Made by a program: the position numbers and the translations under genes. This document shows positions 17,607 through 27,567 of a DNA stretch of 64,000 nucleotides, piece after piece. The notes under the pieces are model-generated. The model was given only the letters and a program-made list of their open reading frames with translations. It did no database searches and was not told the origin of the DNA. This DNA comes from Bryobacterales bacterium (GTDB taxonomy: Bacteria > Acidobacteriota > Terriglobia > Bryobacterales > Bryobacteraceae): assembly GCA_016716385.1 (NCBI GenBank), contig JADJWL010000004.1, positions 186,001 to 250,000 of the forward strand, in the 5' to 3' direction. Each line of letters opens with the position of its first letter. The stretch's first letter is position 1.

Positions 17607-20127
17607 TCGAGCTCAACAGCACCTGCGCGTACAGCTTCCACTTGTCCGGACCCGCGCCGTCAAGGAAGCGCCGGGCCAAAGCCGCCTCGCGCTCGTTCGG
17701 CTCGCGCTGGAACAGCAGGCGGTAGGCGCCCGCGATGCCGTCCTGTTCAATGCGAGGCGCCAGGGCCCTGGCACGCCGCTCCACCACGTCGGAGTTCAGA
17801 AAGAACAGCTTCTGCAGAGGAACGTTGGTCACCACCCGCTGCTCGCAGGTGACCGCCGCAGCCGGCAGATCGAACAGCGACAGCGTTTCATCCTGCTTAA
17901 AGCGCCCGAGATTCGCATACACCGTCCGCCGGCGGAGCTTGGCGTCGAAGGCTTGCGACACTCCTCCCGGCGTGAGATCGAGCTCGCCGGATACCGCGAG
18001 CATGGCGTCGAGCAGCGGTTCAGCGTCCAGGCGCCGGCGATTCTGCCGCCAGTGATACCGGTTGTCCGGATCCTCGGCCTCATTCGCGGCGTTGGTCTGC
18101 GACGCGCGCTGGTAGGCTTCCGAGAGCACGATCTCCCGGATCAACGCCTTCACGCCATAGCCTTGGTGAGCAAACCACGCCGCGAGATATTCGAGCAACT
18201 CCGGAATCGCCGGCCGGTCGCCGGTGCGGCCGAAGTTCGAGGGCGTGCGCACGAGTCCCTGCCCGAACAGGTGCATCCAGATCCGGTTCACCGCGACCCG
18301 CGCGGCGAGCGGGTGATGGGCCACTGTGTTCGCAAGCTGCAGGCGTCCGCTGCCGTCGTTCAGCGGGACGGGCTTCCCGCCCGAGAGCACAAGCGGGAAC
18401 CGCCGCGGCACGACCTCGCCCAGCTCCTCCGGATTGCCGCGGATGTTCAACGGAAGATCCCAGGGTTCGAACTCGGTCATGCCGTGCAGGAACGGGTACT
18501 TCTCCGGCAATTCCTTCTTGAGCGCCTCCACGCGGGCATGAAGCTTCCGGTACTCTGCCAGAGCCTCCCCTTCGAGCAGCCTGGGCGTGAGTTCGCGGCT
18601 GAACTTGAGCGGGCCGGAGGCTTCGCCGAACGTCCGGTTCCAGGCGACGAAGCGGTCGCGTTCCAGCGACTTCGCCGGGATATCGGCGCCCGGATTGAAA
18701 TCTTCGTCCGACCGGTAGCCGCCGGGCAGCACGATCGTCCGTTTCGGCTTCGGCGCGGCCTTCGAGGCGGCTTCCACGACGCGCTTGTTCTCCGCGTCGA
18801 GGGCTTCCTTTTCCGCGACGATCTCGAGCAGCAGCCGCTGGAAGGCCCCGGCTTCTGCGCGCGTCCGCCTGCCTTGGAACCAGGCGTCGAGGAACGGGTG
18901 AAACTCCTCCGGCCTGGCAAGGTATTCCTGCCACCGTTTCAGGACGTCGGGTTGGAGGTCCGCGGCGGGCTCCCCGGCCGCCGCCATCATGAAGTCCGCG
19001 ATGCGCGGCGCGTAGCCGGCGGCAAGCCGCTTCGCCTCGCCGTCCAGGAAAGTGTTCAGCGCCTTTTCCGCTTCGTCCACTTGCTTCTTGCGCGCGATCC
19101 AGGCGGCGGATTCGGCCGCGGGAACCAGTGGATATTCTTTGTACGCGGAACTGGCGAAAACGCCCGCCAGCGCGTAATAATCCTCGGCGGTGAACGGGTC
19201 GTACTTATGGTCGTGGCAGCGGGCGCACGCCACGGTGACCCCGAGGATGCCGCGCGTCACGGCATCGACGCGGTCATGGCGTTCATCGGCGCGCGCCTGC
19301 GGCGGCTGGGAGATCCCGTAATACCAGGGCCCGAGTCAGAAAAATCCGGTCGCCGGCAGCAGCGCCGCGTCGTCCATCAGGTCGCCCGCGATCTGCGCCA
19401 TGACAAACCGGTCGTAGGGCATATCCTGATTTAACGCCTCGATGACCCAGTCGCGGTAGCGCCATGCGTTCGGGTATGGAATGACGGCTGTGCCGCTATA
19501 GTCGTCCTCGCCGTAGCGGGCGACATCGAGCCAGTGCCGGCCCCACTTTTCGCCGAACCGGGGCGAGGCGAGCAGCCGGTCTGCGAGGCGGGCGAACCAG
19601 TCCGGGCGCGTTTCGTGGAAGGCCGGATCGCCGGGGTCCGGCGGGAGACCCGTCAGGTCGAAGGAGAGGCGCCGGATCAGCGTGCGGCGGTCCGCCGGAG
19701 GGTTCGGGGCGAGGGTTTTCCGGCGCAGAGCGGTCTGGATGAAACGGTCGATGGAGTCGCCCGCTCGGGCGCGTTCCAGAGGGCGGAAGGCCCAATGTTC
19801 CACGCCGGAGTCCCACGGCGCGCCGTCGCGAATCCAGGTTTCGATGGTGGCGAGATCCGCGGCGGACAGGGGCGCGCCGGGCGGCATGGGCTTCACCGCG
19901 GGGTCGGTGCGGGCGACGGCCCGATACAACCGGCTGGCCGCAGGATCCCCCGGAACCAGCGCCGGACCCGAGACGCCGCCGCGCAACATGGCGTCGCGCG
20001 AATCGAGCCGCAGCCCGGCCATGGCGGTTTGCGCGTGGCAGGCCCAGCACTTTGAAGCGAGAAGCTTCGGGGCGTCATCCGCCAGCGCGGCGGCGGCGCA
20101 CAATAATCCGATCCACACCGGGCGCAT
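17584..20127 (-). pseudogene. Planctomycete-cytochrome/DUF1549/DUF1553 protein with in-frame stop
   Basis: One reading frame runs from the ATG at 20127 to the stop at 17584, broken only by TGA at 19336-19338 (codon 264). The first part has a signal peptide, the haem motif CWACH with HAQTAMAGLRLDSRD (PSD1 type), and DUF1549 (LIRRLSFDLTGLPPDP, EKWGRHWLDVARY). After the stop the homology continues without a shift: LGPWYYGISQ, then CARCHDHKYDPF and the DUF1553 domain (HPLAARVAVNRIWMHLFGQG). Relatives usually carry Arg where the TGA stands, so CGA to TGA is the simplest change. An internal GTG at 19260 could allow separate translation of the second half. Confidence 0.85.
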
Positions 20128-20227
20128 GGGAATTCCTGGAGGGCAGGATAGCAGAAGTGGATCCCCGTCAGGGATCGATCCCGCGGGATAAGGCGGGCGA
20201 ATGCATGTTCCGCCAGCATCCCGCGTG

Positions 20228-20565
20228 TGCTATTCTCCGGATTCAGCCGCTCCCGGGCCGTATTTGGGAGCCAAGGGAGCCGGAATGCGGACCCGCCTGC
20301 TCATATTCGCGGCTATTGCCTGCCATGGAGCGTTGGCTCAACCCATCATTTCCACAATTGCCGGAATGGGTGCGCCCCCTTCCGGGATTCCGGCCACCAG
20401 CGTCAGCATCGGATCGCCCTCGCGGATTGCGCGCGACGCGGCGGGGAACGTGTACTTCGCGGCGTTCCACTGCGTGTACAAGGTCGACTCCGCGGGAATC
20501 CTGACGCGCGTCGCCGGCACAGGATCTCCCGGATATGGCGGCGACGGGGGCCCGGCGACCGCCGC
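20228..20565 (+). repeat. Direct repeat, copy 1: leader and first domain of NHL protein 1
   Basis: Together with 23086-23412 this forms a nearly identical direct repeat. It begins at TGCTATTCTCCGGATTCA, runs through a conserved 5' leader, the start codon and signal peptide, and continues into the first NHL unit (to about GGCGACGGGGG). The twins then diverge. Only scattered single-base differences are seen in roughly 330 bp. Confidence 0.85.
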
Positions 20566-23035
20566 GCTGCTCAACGAGCCAATGGGCGTCGACGTCGATG
20601 GCCAGGGCAGGTTGTACATCGCCGATGACGGCAACTGGCGCGTCCGCCGGGTCGACACCTCCGGAACCATCGTCACCGTCGCCGGTGATGGGAGTCAGGG
20701 TCATAGCGGCGACGGCGGACCGGCAACCGCGGCCCAGCTGAACCGAGCGATGGATGTCGCCGCCGACGCCGAGGGGAATGTGTACATCGCCGATTTCGGA
20801 ATCGTCCGCAAAGTGTCGGCCGGCGGGCAGATCTCGACCGCTGCCGGCTCATTGCTTGCCGGTGAATACCGCGAGGGAGCCTTGGCGACCGAAGTGAAGA
20901 TCGCCGGCGCCGCGATCGCCGCCGATGCGCCCGGTAACCTGTACATCGCCGACGGAAATGACATCCGCCGGGTCGAGCCGAACGGGCGCATCTTTACGGT
21001 AGTGACCGGCGAGTTGTTTCCGTTCCTTCAGGACGTCGCGGTGGACGCGGCGGGCAACGTCTACGTTGCGGACACCGGGAATGGCAGAGTTGTCAGAATC
21101 GCACCCGGCGGCGTCAGCTCGACGGTCGCGTCTTTGCCCGGGCAGCCCACCGGCATCGCTGTGGATTCCCAGGGTGGCGTGCTCGTTGCTGCCTCCGGGA
21201 ACGTCCGTCTTTGGAGTGTCACCGCGGCCGGCGTTGCCACGGCGATCGCGGGAAACGGGTGGCACTCATTCGGGGGCGACGGCGGTCCCGCGGTTGAAGC
21301 CCAACTCTTTTGGCCAGCCGACACCGCCGCCGACTCACTTGGCAACCTGTACGTCGCGGACATGTGGAACAACCGCGTGCGGAAGATCGACACCAGCGGA
21401 CGTATTACGACGATCGCGGGTAGCGGAGTCTCGGACTTCGCCGGCGACGGCGGTCCGGCAACGGTCGCCATGCTGAGGCACCCTCGCGGCGTAGCGGTGG
21501 ATGGTTCTGGCAACGTGTACATCGCCGACACCGGGAACGGCCGCATCCGGAAGGTCGACGCCACCGGCACGATTACGACGTTTGCCAATGTCGTGAATCC
21601 ACGGGGCCTCGTCGCCGCTCCGGCGGGCGATCTCTACGTCGCGGATGTGTCCGGGTGCCGGATTCTCAAGATCGCTCCCGCCGGCCAGATTCAGACAGTC
21701 GCCTCGCTATCGCCATTCTGCAGCCAGCCCACCGAAGATCTCGCGATCAACGGCGAGGGCGATATTTTCGTCACGTATTCCTCCCGAGTCCTAAGGATTA
21801 GCGCCGGCGGGCAGGTCACGATTCTGGCCGGCGCCCAGGATGGAACGGCGAATGACGACGGCGGCCCTGCGATCCAAGCGCGCTTGATGGGCACAAACGG
21901 TGTCGCGGTCGACCCTGCTGGCAACGTCTATCTTGCCGAGCCAGCGGGCCATTCCGTCCGCAAGGTCTCCGCCGACGGGCGGATCGCCACAGTGGCGGGC
22001 AACCGTCTGCCCGGTTTCAGCGGGGACGGCGGTCTCGCGCCGGCGGCGCAACTCTCCTGGCCCACCGGCTTGTCAATGGATGCGGCCGGCAGTCTGTACA
22101 TCGCCGATGCGGACAACCATCGCATCCGCAAAGTCACCAGCCCCGCCTCGCCCAGTCCCGGGCTGATGATCGCGACGGACGCATTTGCCGGCGTCACCGT
22201 GCTGGTCGACGGCGCTCCGGTCACCGAGCGGCGAGTGTGGACGTGGCCGGTGGGCTCGCAGCACCTGCTGGACGCACCGACACCGCAACTGACGGACAAC
22301 GGCGCGACTCGCTACCGGTTCAGCCACTGGAGTCAGGGCGGATCGAAGGCGCAGACGATCGTGATGCCCGAAAACCAGACTACGTACACGGCCCACTTCC
22401 ATAGGGACTTCAGGTTCCGTGTGACCACCATTGGGAGCGGTACGGTCAGCCTGAATCCTCCCCTGCCCGCCGACGGATTCTATCCATCGGGAACGGTGGT
22501 GACGATGACCGCGACACCCGCGCCGGGTTGGCTTTTCCCCGGATTTCTCGACCCGAATCAGGGTAAGCTCGTGAACCCCTGGACCTTCACGGTCTGGGGT
22601 CCGCGGGAACTGAATGTCGCGTTCATTGCGGATGGCTCTGCCGCCTCCGGGCCGCTGCGGTTCGTCTCCGTGACGCCGTGCCGGGTGATGGATACGCGCC
22701 CCGGCGAAGGCAAGACCGGCCCGTTCGGCGCGCCGGCGCTGGAGGGCGGCCAGATGAGGACAGTGCCAATTCCGCAAAGCACCTGTGGCATTCCGGGCAA
22801 CGCGGCGGCGTATTCCCTGAACGCGACCGTCGTTCCGTCAGGCCCCCTGGGTTTTCTCACGCTTTGGCCCGCCGGACAGAACCAGCCCCAGGTATCGACG
22901 CTGAATTCTTTCGAAGGCAGGGTCGTGGCCAACGCCGCCATCGTCCCGGCCGGTCCGGGCGGAGCGGTCAACGTTTTCGTGACCGACGAGACGCACGTTA
23001 TCTTGGACATCAATGGGTATTTCGCGCCTGAATGA
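20285..23035 (+). CDS. Secreted NHL-repeat propeller protein 1
   Basis: The ATG at 20285 (MRTRLLIFAAIACHGALAQ) after AGGGAG gives 916 aa with a clean signal peptide; a longer frame upstream is not supported. Residues about 20-620 hold NHL/TEEC-type repeats of the form GDGGPAT-x-A-x-L followed by GVAVD-x-x-GN-x-YIAD and NRIRKV; about seven clear units plus degenerate ones. Residues about 630-790 contain two beta-sandwich (InlB/bacterial-repeat-like) segments: RFSHWSQGGSKAQTIVMP and GSGTVSLNPP. The last about 125 residues form the CRVMDTR domain. The design suggests an exported surface-exposed or secreted binding protein. Function unknown. Confidence 0.88.
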   Translation: MRTRLLIFAAIACHGALAQPIISTIAGMGAPPSGIPATSVSIGSPSRIARDAAGNVYFAAFHCVYKVDSAGILTRVAGTGSPGYGGDGGPATAALLNEPMGVDVDGQGRLYIADDGNWRVRRVDTSGTIVTVAGDGSQGHSGDGGPATAAQLNRAMDVAADAEGNVYIADFGIVRKVSAGGQISTAAGSLLAGEYREGALATEVKIAGAAIAADAPGNLYIADGNDIRRVEPNGRIFTVVTGELFPFLQDVAVDAAGNVYVADTGNGRVVRIAPGGVSSTVASLPGQPTGIAVDSQGGVLVAASGNVRLWSVTAAGVATAIAGNGWHSFGGDGGPAVEAQLFWPADTAADSLGNLYVADMWNNRVRKIDTSGRITTIAGSGVSDFAGDGGPATVAMLRHPRGVAVDGSGNVYIADTGNGRIRKVDATGTITTFANVVNPRGLVAAPAGDLYVADVSGCRILKIAPAGQIQTVASLSPFCSQPTEDLAINGEGDIFVTYSSRVLRISAGGQVTILAGAQDGTANDDGGPAIQARLMGTNGVAVDPAGNVYLAEPAGHSVRKVSADGRIATVAGNRLPGFSGDGGLAPAAQLSWPTGLSMDAAGSLYIADADNHRIRKVTSPASPSPGLMIATDAFAGVTVLVDGAPVTERRVWTWPVGSQHLLDAPTPQLTDNGATRYRFSHWSQGGSKAQTIVMPENQTTYTAHFHRDFRFRVTTIGSGTVSLNPPLPADGFYPSGTVVTMTATPAPGWLFPGFLDPNQGKLVNPWTFTVWGPRELNVAFIADGSAASGPLRFVSVTPCRVMDTRPGEGKTGPFGAPALEGGQMRTVPIPQSTCGIPGNAAAYSLNATVVPSGPLGFLTLWPAGQNQPQVSTLNSFEGRVVANAAIVPAGPGGAVNVFVTDETHVILDINGYFAPE

Positions 23036-23065
23036 CCTGCGTTGGCGGGAGGCGCCGGTTTTTCG

Positions 23066-23094
23066 TTGCAAGACCGCGCACGACCTGCTATTCT
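23066..23094 (+). promoter_or_regulatory. Probable promoter of NHL protein 2
   Basis: TTGCAA (23066-23071) and TATTCT (23089-23094) are spaced 17 bp, about 48 bp before the ATG at 23142. The TATTCT is retained in the twin gene at 20231-20236, where the -35 is weaker (TTCCGC). Confidence 0.55.
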
Positions 23095-23412
23095 CCGGAT
23101 TCAACCGCTTCCGGCCGTATTTGGGAGCGAAGGGAGCCGGAATGCGGACCCGCCTGATCATATTCGCGGCCATTGCCTGCCATGGAGCGTTTGCTCAACC
23201 CATCATTTCCACGATTGCCGGCATGGGCGCGCCCCCTTCCGGAATTCCGGCCACCAGCGTCAGCATCGGATCGCCCTCGCGGATTGCGCGCGACGCGGCG
23301 GGGAACGTGTACTTCGCGGCGTTCCACTGCGTGTACAAGGTCGACCCCGCGGGAATCCTGACGCGCGTGGCCGGCACGGGATCTCCCGGGTTTGGTGGCG
23401 ACGGGGGACCGG
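23086..23412 (+). repeat. Direct repeat, copy 2: leader and first domain of NHL protein 2
   Basis: Second copy of the cassette described at 20228-20565. It covers the -10 element, the untranslated leader, the ribosome-binding site AGGGAG, the signal peptide and the first propeller unit. Confidence 0.85.
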
Positions 23413-25913
23413 CGGTCGAAGCACGACTGACCTCCCCAACGGCCGTCGACATCGACAGCCACGGCCGGCTCTATATCGCAGACAACGGCAATCTGCGGGT
23501 ACGCCGGGTCGACGTGTCCGGGGCCATTGTGACCATCGCCGGCAACGGGATGGAAGGCTATGGCGGCGACGGCGGACCGGCAACGCAGGCGCGAATGACA
23601 AACATGCAAGATCTTGCAGCCGATAGCCAGGGTAATGTCTACGTTGTGGAAGATTTCCGGCTTCGCAAGGTATCGGCTAGCGGCATCATTTCTACGGTGC
23701 CGAATACTTGGGCCAAGCCAACGGCAGTCGCCGTTGACGCTGCCGGGAATCTGTACTTTGTGGGTCCTTCGGGCAACATCCACCTCATGGATCGGGACGG
23801 GAGTTTGACGTTCTTAGTGGAAACGCCCTCCTCTTACAGTCCGGACGGCGACCTGCGCGACGCCGAAGATATTGCGGTGGACGCCGCCGGCAATGTGTAC
23901 GTCGCTAATCCTGGCAAAGGAGTGATTCGCAGGATCACCCCGGCTGGACATGGTTCCACCGTTGTGCGGCTGCCGTCACCGCGTGGCGTGGCGGTTGATC
24001 CGCAAGGAAACGTCTTCGTTGCGACATCGAATGACTACCGGATCTGGAAGGTGGATGCGACCGGATCCGCCACTTCAATCGCCGGAAATGGCTACGTGTC
24101 CTTCAGCGGAGACGGGGGACCGGCGGTCAGCGCTCAACTCGACTCACCGACCGATGTAGCCGTCGACCGATCCGGCAATGTATATATCGCGGATACGAAC
24201 AATCACCGCATCCGGAGGATCGACACTCTCGGGCAGATTACGACCGTCGCCGGCGGCGGACCAAGGGATATCTTCAGCGGGTTGGGCGATGGCGGTCCGG
24301 CGGTCTCCGCCAAGCTGGACCGGCCGTCCGGCGTGGCGGTGGACAACGCTGGCAATATCTACATTGCCGACACCAACAACCGTAGGATCCGGAAAGTTGA
24401 CGGAGACGCCCGCATTAGCAGTGCTTCCTTGGCCGAGTCTTGGATGATCCTCCCAATGGGCTTGACGCTCAGTAGCGCAGGTGAGCCCATTTTTGCCGAT
24501 GGATTTGACTGCACCTTGAAGAAGGTCCTTCCTAGCGGACTTCTTCAGTGGTATGGGTTGGGCGGGTCGCGTTGCGATTGGCCTGTATACCTGGACTTGG
24601 CGATCGATGGCCAAGGTGGAGTTCTGGTTGGGGACTCCAGCATGCGGGTAGCCAGAGTCAGCGCGGGCAGCTTGGCAACCACCTTCGCCGGGAGCTTGGA
24701 TGGGACGGCGACGGCTGATGATGGCGGAACGGCAACGGGCGGCCGGCTGATGATGCCTTTCGGGGTCGCGATTGGTCATTCGGGCAATGTGTATATCTCA
24801 GAGTACTCGAACCACTCCGTGCGCAGAGTCGCGCCCGATGGCCGCATCACGACGGTGGTGGGCAACCGGCTACCCGGATTCAGCGGAGATGGCGGACCGC
24901 CAGTGGTCGCCGAACTCTTCCAGCCGACCGGTCTGGCCACCGATGAACCAGGGAACTTATACGTGACGGATACCGGCAACGGGCGCATCCGCAAGGTCAC
25001 GAACCCGGCGACGCCGGTTGCCGGGCTGACGATTGCCATTCCGCCTTTTGCGAGTATCCTGGTCGATGGCGCCCCGGTCGACGTGACCCGGGTTTGGACT
25101 TGGCCTGTCGGGTCGCCGCATCTGCTCGATGCCCCGGCGGTGCAATTCACCGATGGAGGCGTGAGGCGATATCGGTTCAGCCACTGGAGCCAGGGAGGAC
25201 CTAAGACGCAGACCATCGTGATGCCTGGAGAACAGACCACATACCGGGCGCACTTCCATGAGGATCTCAAGTTTCGCGTCACGGTGTCCGGCGGCGGCAC
25301 CGTGACTCTGAATCCGCCCGTACCCGCCGATGGTTTCTACCCGCGCGGCACTGTCGTGACGGTGACGGCGGTCCCCGATCCGGGGTGGAGACGCACCGAA
25401 GTTGAGCGTATTCCCCTCTGGGATCTAGCTCGCTGGTCAACGTGGAATGAAACGACACGGACCTTTACGGTGGACTCTGCCCTGGAAGTGAGAGCGACGT
25501 TCGTTCCCGCCGATCCGAACACGAATGGGCCCTTGCGGTTTGTGGCTGTGACGCCGTGCCGGGTGATGGACACGCGTCCCGGCGAAGGCAAGACTGGCCC
25601 GTTCGGCGCGCCCGCGCTGGAAGCCCGAGAGCTCAGGAGCGTGCCGGTTCCTGAAAGCGACTGTGGCATTCCGACCAATGCAGCCGCGTTTTCGCTGAAC
25701 GCCACAGTGGTTCCAGCCGGTTTTCTGGGCTATTTGACCCTCGGCACGTTTGGCGGTAGCTCACCCGAGGTATCGACATTGAACTCCTTCGACGGAAGAG
25801 TGGTGGCCAACGCCGCCATCGTTCCTGCGTCCAATCTTGGTGGCGCGATTAGCGTGTTTGCCAGCCACGAGACGCACGTGATTCTGGATATCAACGGATA
25901 CTTCATACCGTAA
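23142..25913 (+). CDS. Secreted NHL-repeat propeller protein 2
   Basis: The ATG at 23142 (MRTRLIIFAAIACHGAFAQ) gives 923 aa. Architecture matches the preceding gene: signal peptide, NHL units (for example GYVSFSGDGGPAVSAQL then NVYIADTNNHRIRRID), two beta-sandwich segments (RFSHWSQGGPKTQTIVMP; SGGGTVTLNPPVPADGF) and a C-terminal CRVMDTR domain ending HVILDINGYFIP. The first about 90 residues are nearly identical to the twin while the middle is strongly diverged, and codon use from about 23600 to 24800 looks less GC-biased by eye. This pattern fits duplication followed by partial gene conversion of the 5' end. Function unknown. Confidence 0.88.
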   Translation: MRTRLIIFAAIACHGAFAQPIISTIAGMGAPPSGIPATSVSIGSPSRIARDAAGNVYFAAFHCVYKVDPAGILTRVAGTGSPGFGGDGGPAVEARLTSPTAVDIDSHGRLYIADNGNLRVRRVDVSGAIVTIAGNGMEGYGGDGGPATQARMTNMQDLAADSQGNVYVVEDFRLRKVSASGIISTVPNTWAKPTAVAVDAAGNLYFVGPSGNIHLMDRDGSLTFLVETPSSYSPDGDLRDAEDIAVDAAGNVYVANPGKGVIRRITPAGHGSTVVRLPSPRGVAVDPQGNVFVATSNDYRIWKVDATGSATSIAGNGYVSFSGDGGPAVSAQLDSPTDVAVDRSGNVYIADTNNHRIRRIDTLGQITTVAGGGPRDIFSGLGDGGPAVSAKLDRPSGVAVDNAGNIYIADTNNRRIRKVDGDARISSASLAESWMILPMGLTLSSAGEPIFADGFDCTLKKVLPSGLLQWYGLGGSRCDWPVYLDLAIDGQGGVLVGDSSMRVARVSAGSLATTFAGSLDGTATADDGGTATGGRLMMPFGVAIGHSGNVYISEYSNHSVRRVAPDGRITTVVGNRLPGFSGDGGPPVVAELFQPTGLATDEPGNLYVTDTGNGRIRKVTNPATPVAGLTIAIPPFASILVDGAPVDVTRVWTWPVGSPHLLDAPAVQFTDGGVRRYRFSHWSQGGPKTQTIVMPGEQTTYRAHFHEDLKFRVTVSGGGTVTLNPPVPADGFYPRGTVVTVTAVPDPGWRRTEVERIPLWDLARWSTWNETTRTFTVDSALEVRATFVPADPNTNGPLRFVAVTPCRVMDTRPGEGKTGPFGAPALEARELRSVPVPESDCGIPTNAAAFSLNATVVPAGFLGYLTLGTFGGSSPEVSTLNSFDGRVVANAAIVPASNLGGAISVFASHETHVILDINGYFIP

Positions 25914-25926
25914 ACGGGAGAGACGA

Positions 25927-26802
25927 ATGGGCTGCATGCGATGCTTTCTGGTATTCCTGGCCGTGGCCGGACTGGCGGCGCAGGAGAATAAAGCCCCCGA
26001 GCCGCAGCCGAGAGAGTCCGCCATCTCCGGCCTGCTGCCGTTCGTCCCCGTCGCGCCGTGCCGCGTCATGGACACGCGCGCCACCGAAGGCAAGTCCGGA
26101 GCGTTCGGCCCACCGACACCGGCCGGCGGCTCCAAGCGCACCGTGCCCATCCCGCAGAGCGGCTGCAACATTCCCGCGACCGCACAGGCATACTCGTTCA
26201 ACGTCACGGTCGTGCCCCAGGGATCGCTGGGATACCTCACGATCTGGCCCGCCGGGCAGCCGCAGCCTCTCGTCTCGACGCTCAACTCGTTCGACGGCCG
26301 GATCGTGGCCAACGCCGCCATCGTCCCCGCCGGTGCCAACGGCGCTGTGGACGTCTTCGTGACGAATCAGGCCGACATCATCCTCGACATCAACGGATAC
26401 TTCGCCCCCGCGGGCACGCTGCCGTTCTACACGGTCAACCCCTGCCGCGTCATGGACACGCGTGCCGGCGAAGGAAAGGCCGGGGCCTTCGGGCCACCCA
26501 CGCCGGCGGCGGGCTCCGTGCGGAACGTACCCGTGCCGGAGAGCGGCTGCGGCGTTCCCTCGGGCGCGCAGGCGTACTCGCTCAACGTCACGGTGGTGCC
26601 GAAGGGCTCGCTCGGCTACCTCACGATCTGGCCCGCGGGCCAGCCGCAGCCGCACGTCTCGACGCTGAACTCGTTCGAAGGATCGGTGGTGGCCAATGCG
26701 GCGATCGTCCCGGCGGGCTTGCACGGATCCGTGAATGTGTTCGTCACGGACGCCACCGACGTCATCATCGACATCAACGGGTTCTTCTGGGCCAAGCCGT
26801 AG
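25927..26802 (+). CDS. Secreted protein made of two CRVMDTR domains
   Basis: 291 aa, starting 13 bp after the NHL protein 2 stop (GGGAGAGACG before the ATG). A signal peptide (MRCFLVFLAVAGLAAQ, about 4-19) and a short linker are followed by two tandem domains of about 125 aa, about 38-160 and 165-290. Each begins F(V/Y)xVxPCRVMDTR, has a central (V/F)NVTVVPxGSLGYLTIWPAG segment and ends D(I/V)I(L/I)DINGxF. This gene defines the domain boundaries found at the C-termini of the two NHL proteins. The same layout (RxxDTR ... LNVTV ... GYLTVWP ... DVxGYF) is widespread in secreted actinobacterial proteins. No enzymatic motif is seen. Confidence 0.85.
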   Translation: MGCMRCFLVFLAVAGLAAQENKAPEPQPRESAISGLLPFVPVAPCRVMDTRATEGKSGAFGPPTPAGGSKRTVPIPQSGCNIPATAQAYSFNVTVVPQGSLGYLTIWPAGQPQPLVSTLNSFDGRIVANAAIVPAGANGAVDVFVTNQADIILDINGYFAPAGTLPFYTVNPCRVMDTRAGEGKAGAFGPPTPAAGSVRNVPVPESGCGVPSGAQAYSLNVTVVPKGSLGYLTIWPAGQPQPHVSTLNSFEGSVVANAAIVPAGLHGSVNVFVTDATDVIIDINGFFWAKP

Positions 26803-26820
26803 GATGCCGGGCGGACCCAG

Positions 26821-27066
26821 TCAACGGTAGGCGTCTTTGCGGTTCAGAATGCGGTTGACGCGGACGGTCTCAGGGTCGGGATAGGAGAAGCGGACACGCC
26901 ACTCTCCCACGCGAAGGCGGAACTCCGGCGGGTCAATACCGTGGAGTTTTTTGACATTGTCGTTCTCGACGAGCCGCTGAAGAGAGGCGAGCACCCGGAG
27001 ACGGCTCGACTTATCCAGACCATCGAGGTCAAGTCGGGCCCGGCTCGCGAAGACGAGTTTCTTCAA
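26821..27066 (-). CDS. RelE/ParE-family toxin
   Basis: 81 aa from a TTG start overlapping the antitoxin stop by 4 bp (TTGA). It has the RelE fold pattern: LVFASRARLDLDGLDKSS, LHGIDPPEFRLRVGEWRVRF and a basic end VNRILNRKDAYR. Such toxins are mRNA interferases on the ribosome or gyrase poisons. Here the antitoxin gene comes first, the usual order for relBE-type modules. Both genes look intact. Confidence 0.82.
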   Translation of the reverse strand: MKKLVFASRARLDLDGLDKSSRLRVLASLQRLVENDNVKKLHGIDPPEFRLRVGEWRVRFSYPDPETVRVNRILNRKDAYR

Positions 27067-27374
27067 GAGCGGTCCTTGCCGTTACCTTCCTCGGGGTCCT
27101 GATAGTTGCGAACCTCGTCCATCGTGAATCCGAGTTCAGCCACGACCTGCTCAAACGGGATTCCTTCGTTGTGCTGGAACCACTCCCGGGAGGCTTCGAT
27201 TTCACGGCGCTCCTCATCTGTCAGCGGTTCGTCGTCCATGCCCGCGCCAGCCAACTTCCGCTCAAATGGATCCAGCATCGCGTCGAGCAGACCGCGCACG
27301 GCCACGAGTTGGCGCGGCGACAGGTGATCGATGAGGGAATGAAGTTCGTTGCGTTCCTGCGCGAGGTCAAGCAT
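27063..27374 (-). CDS. Antitoxin of the RelE-type pair
   Basis: 103 aa, acidic and mostly helical. NELHSLIDHLSPRQLVAVRG is followed by LLDAMLDPFERKL and DDEPLTDEERREIEASREWF, then GIPFEQVVAELGFTMDEVR. The DEPLTxEE and GIPxEEVxxEFG pattern is common to antitoxins paired with RelE toxins in soil bacteria. It overlaps the toxin by 4 bp, so translation is coupled. Confidence 0.78.
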   Translation of the reverse strand: MLDLAQERNELHSLIDHLSPRQLVAVRGLLDAMLDPFERKLAGAGMDDEPLTDEERREIEASREWFQHNEGIPFEQVVAELGFTMDEVRNYQDPEEGNGKDRS

Positions 27375-27567
27375 GGATCACTTCTCTTGCCTCCAGGGCT
27401 GGAAGCATCTTCATCGTAACATCCGAGAATCCAGATGAGCCCCCAGCCGGCACCGCTTCCGAGGGTCGTGTTCCGCTGAAAGAGCAACCCGGTTCGGCGT
27501 ACCCTAATGCGTCATCGGCCGAAGCCGCAGCCGGACGCGTCCTACGGCCAGATCCACACGCAGACTC

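Noticed and set aside
19336..19338. TGA in the DUF1549 gene as a selenocysteine codon
   Set aside because: The family carries Arg or other non-Cys residues at this position and there is no redox motif, so a CGA to TGA change is simpler.
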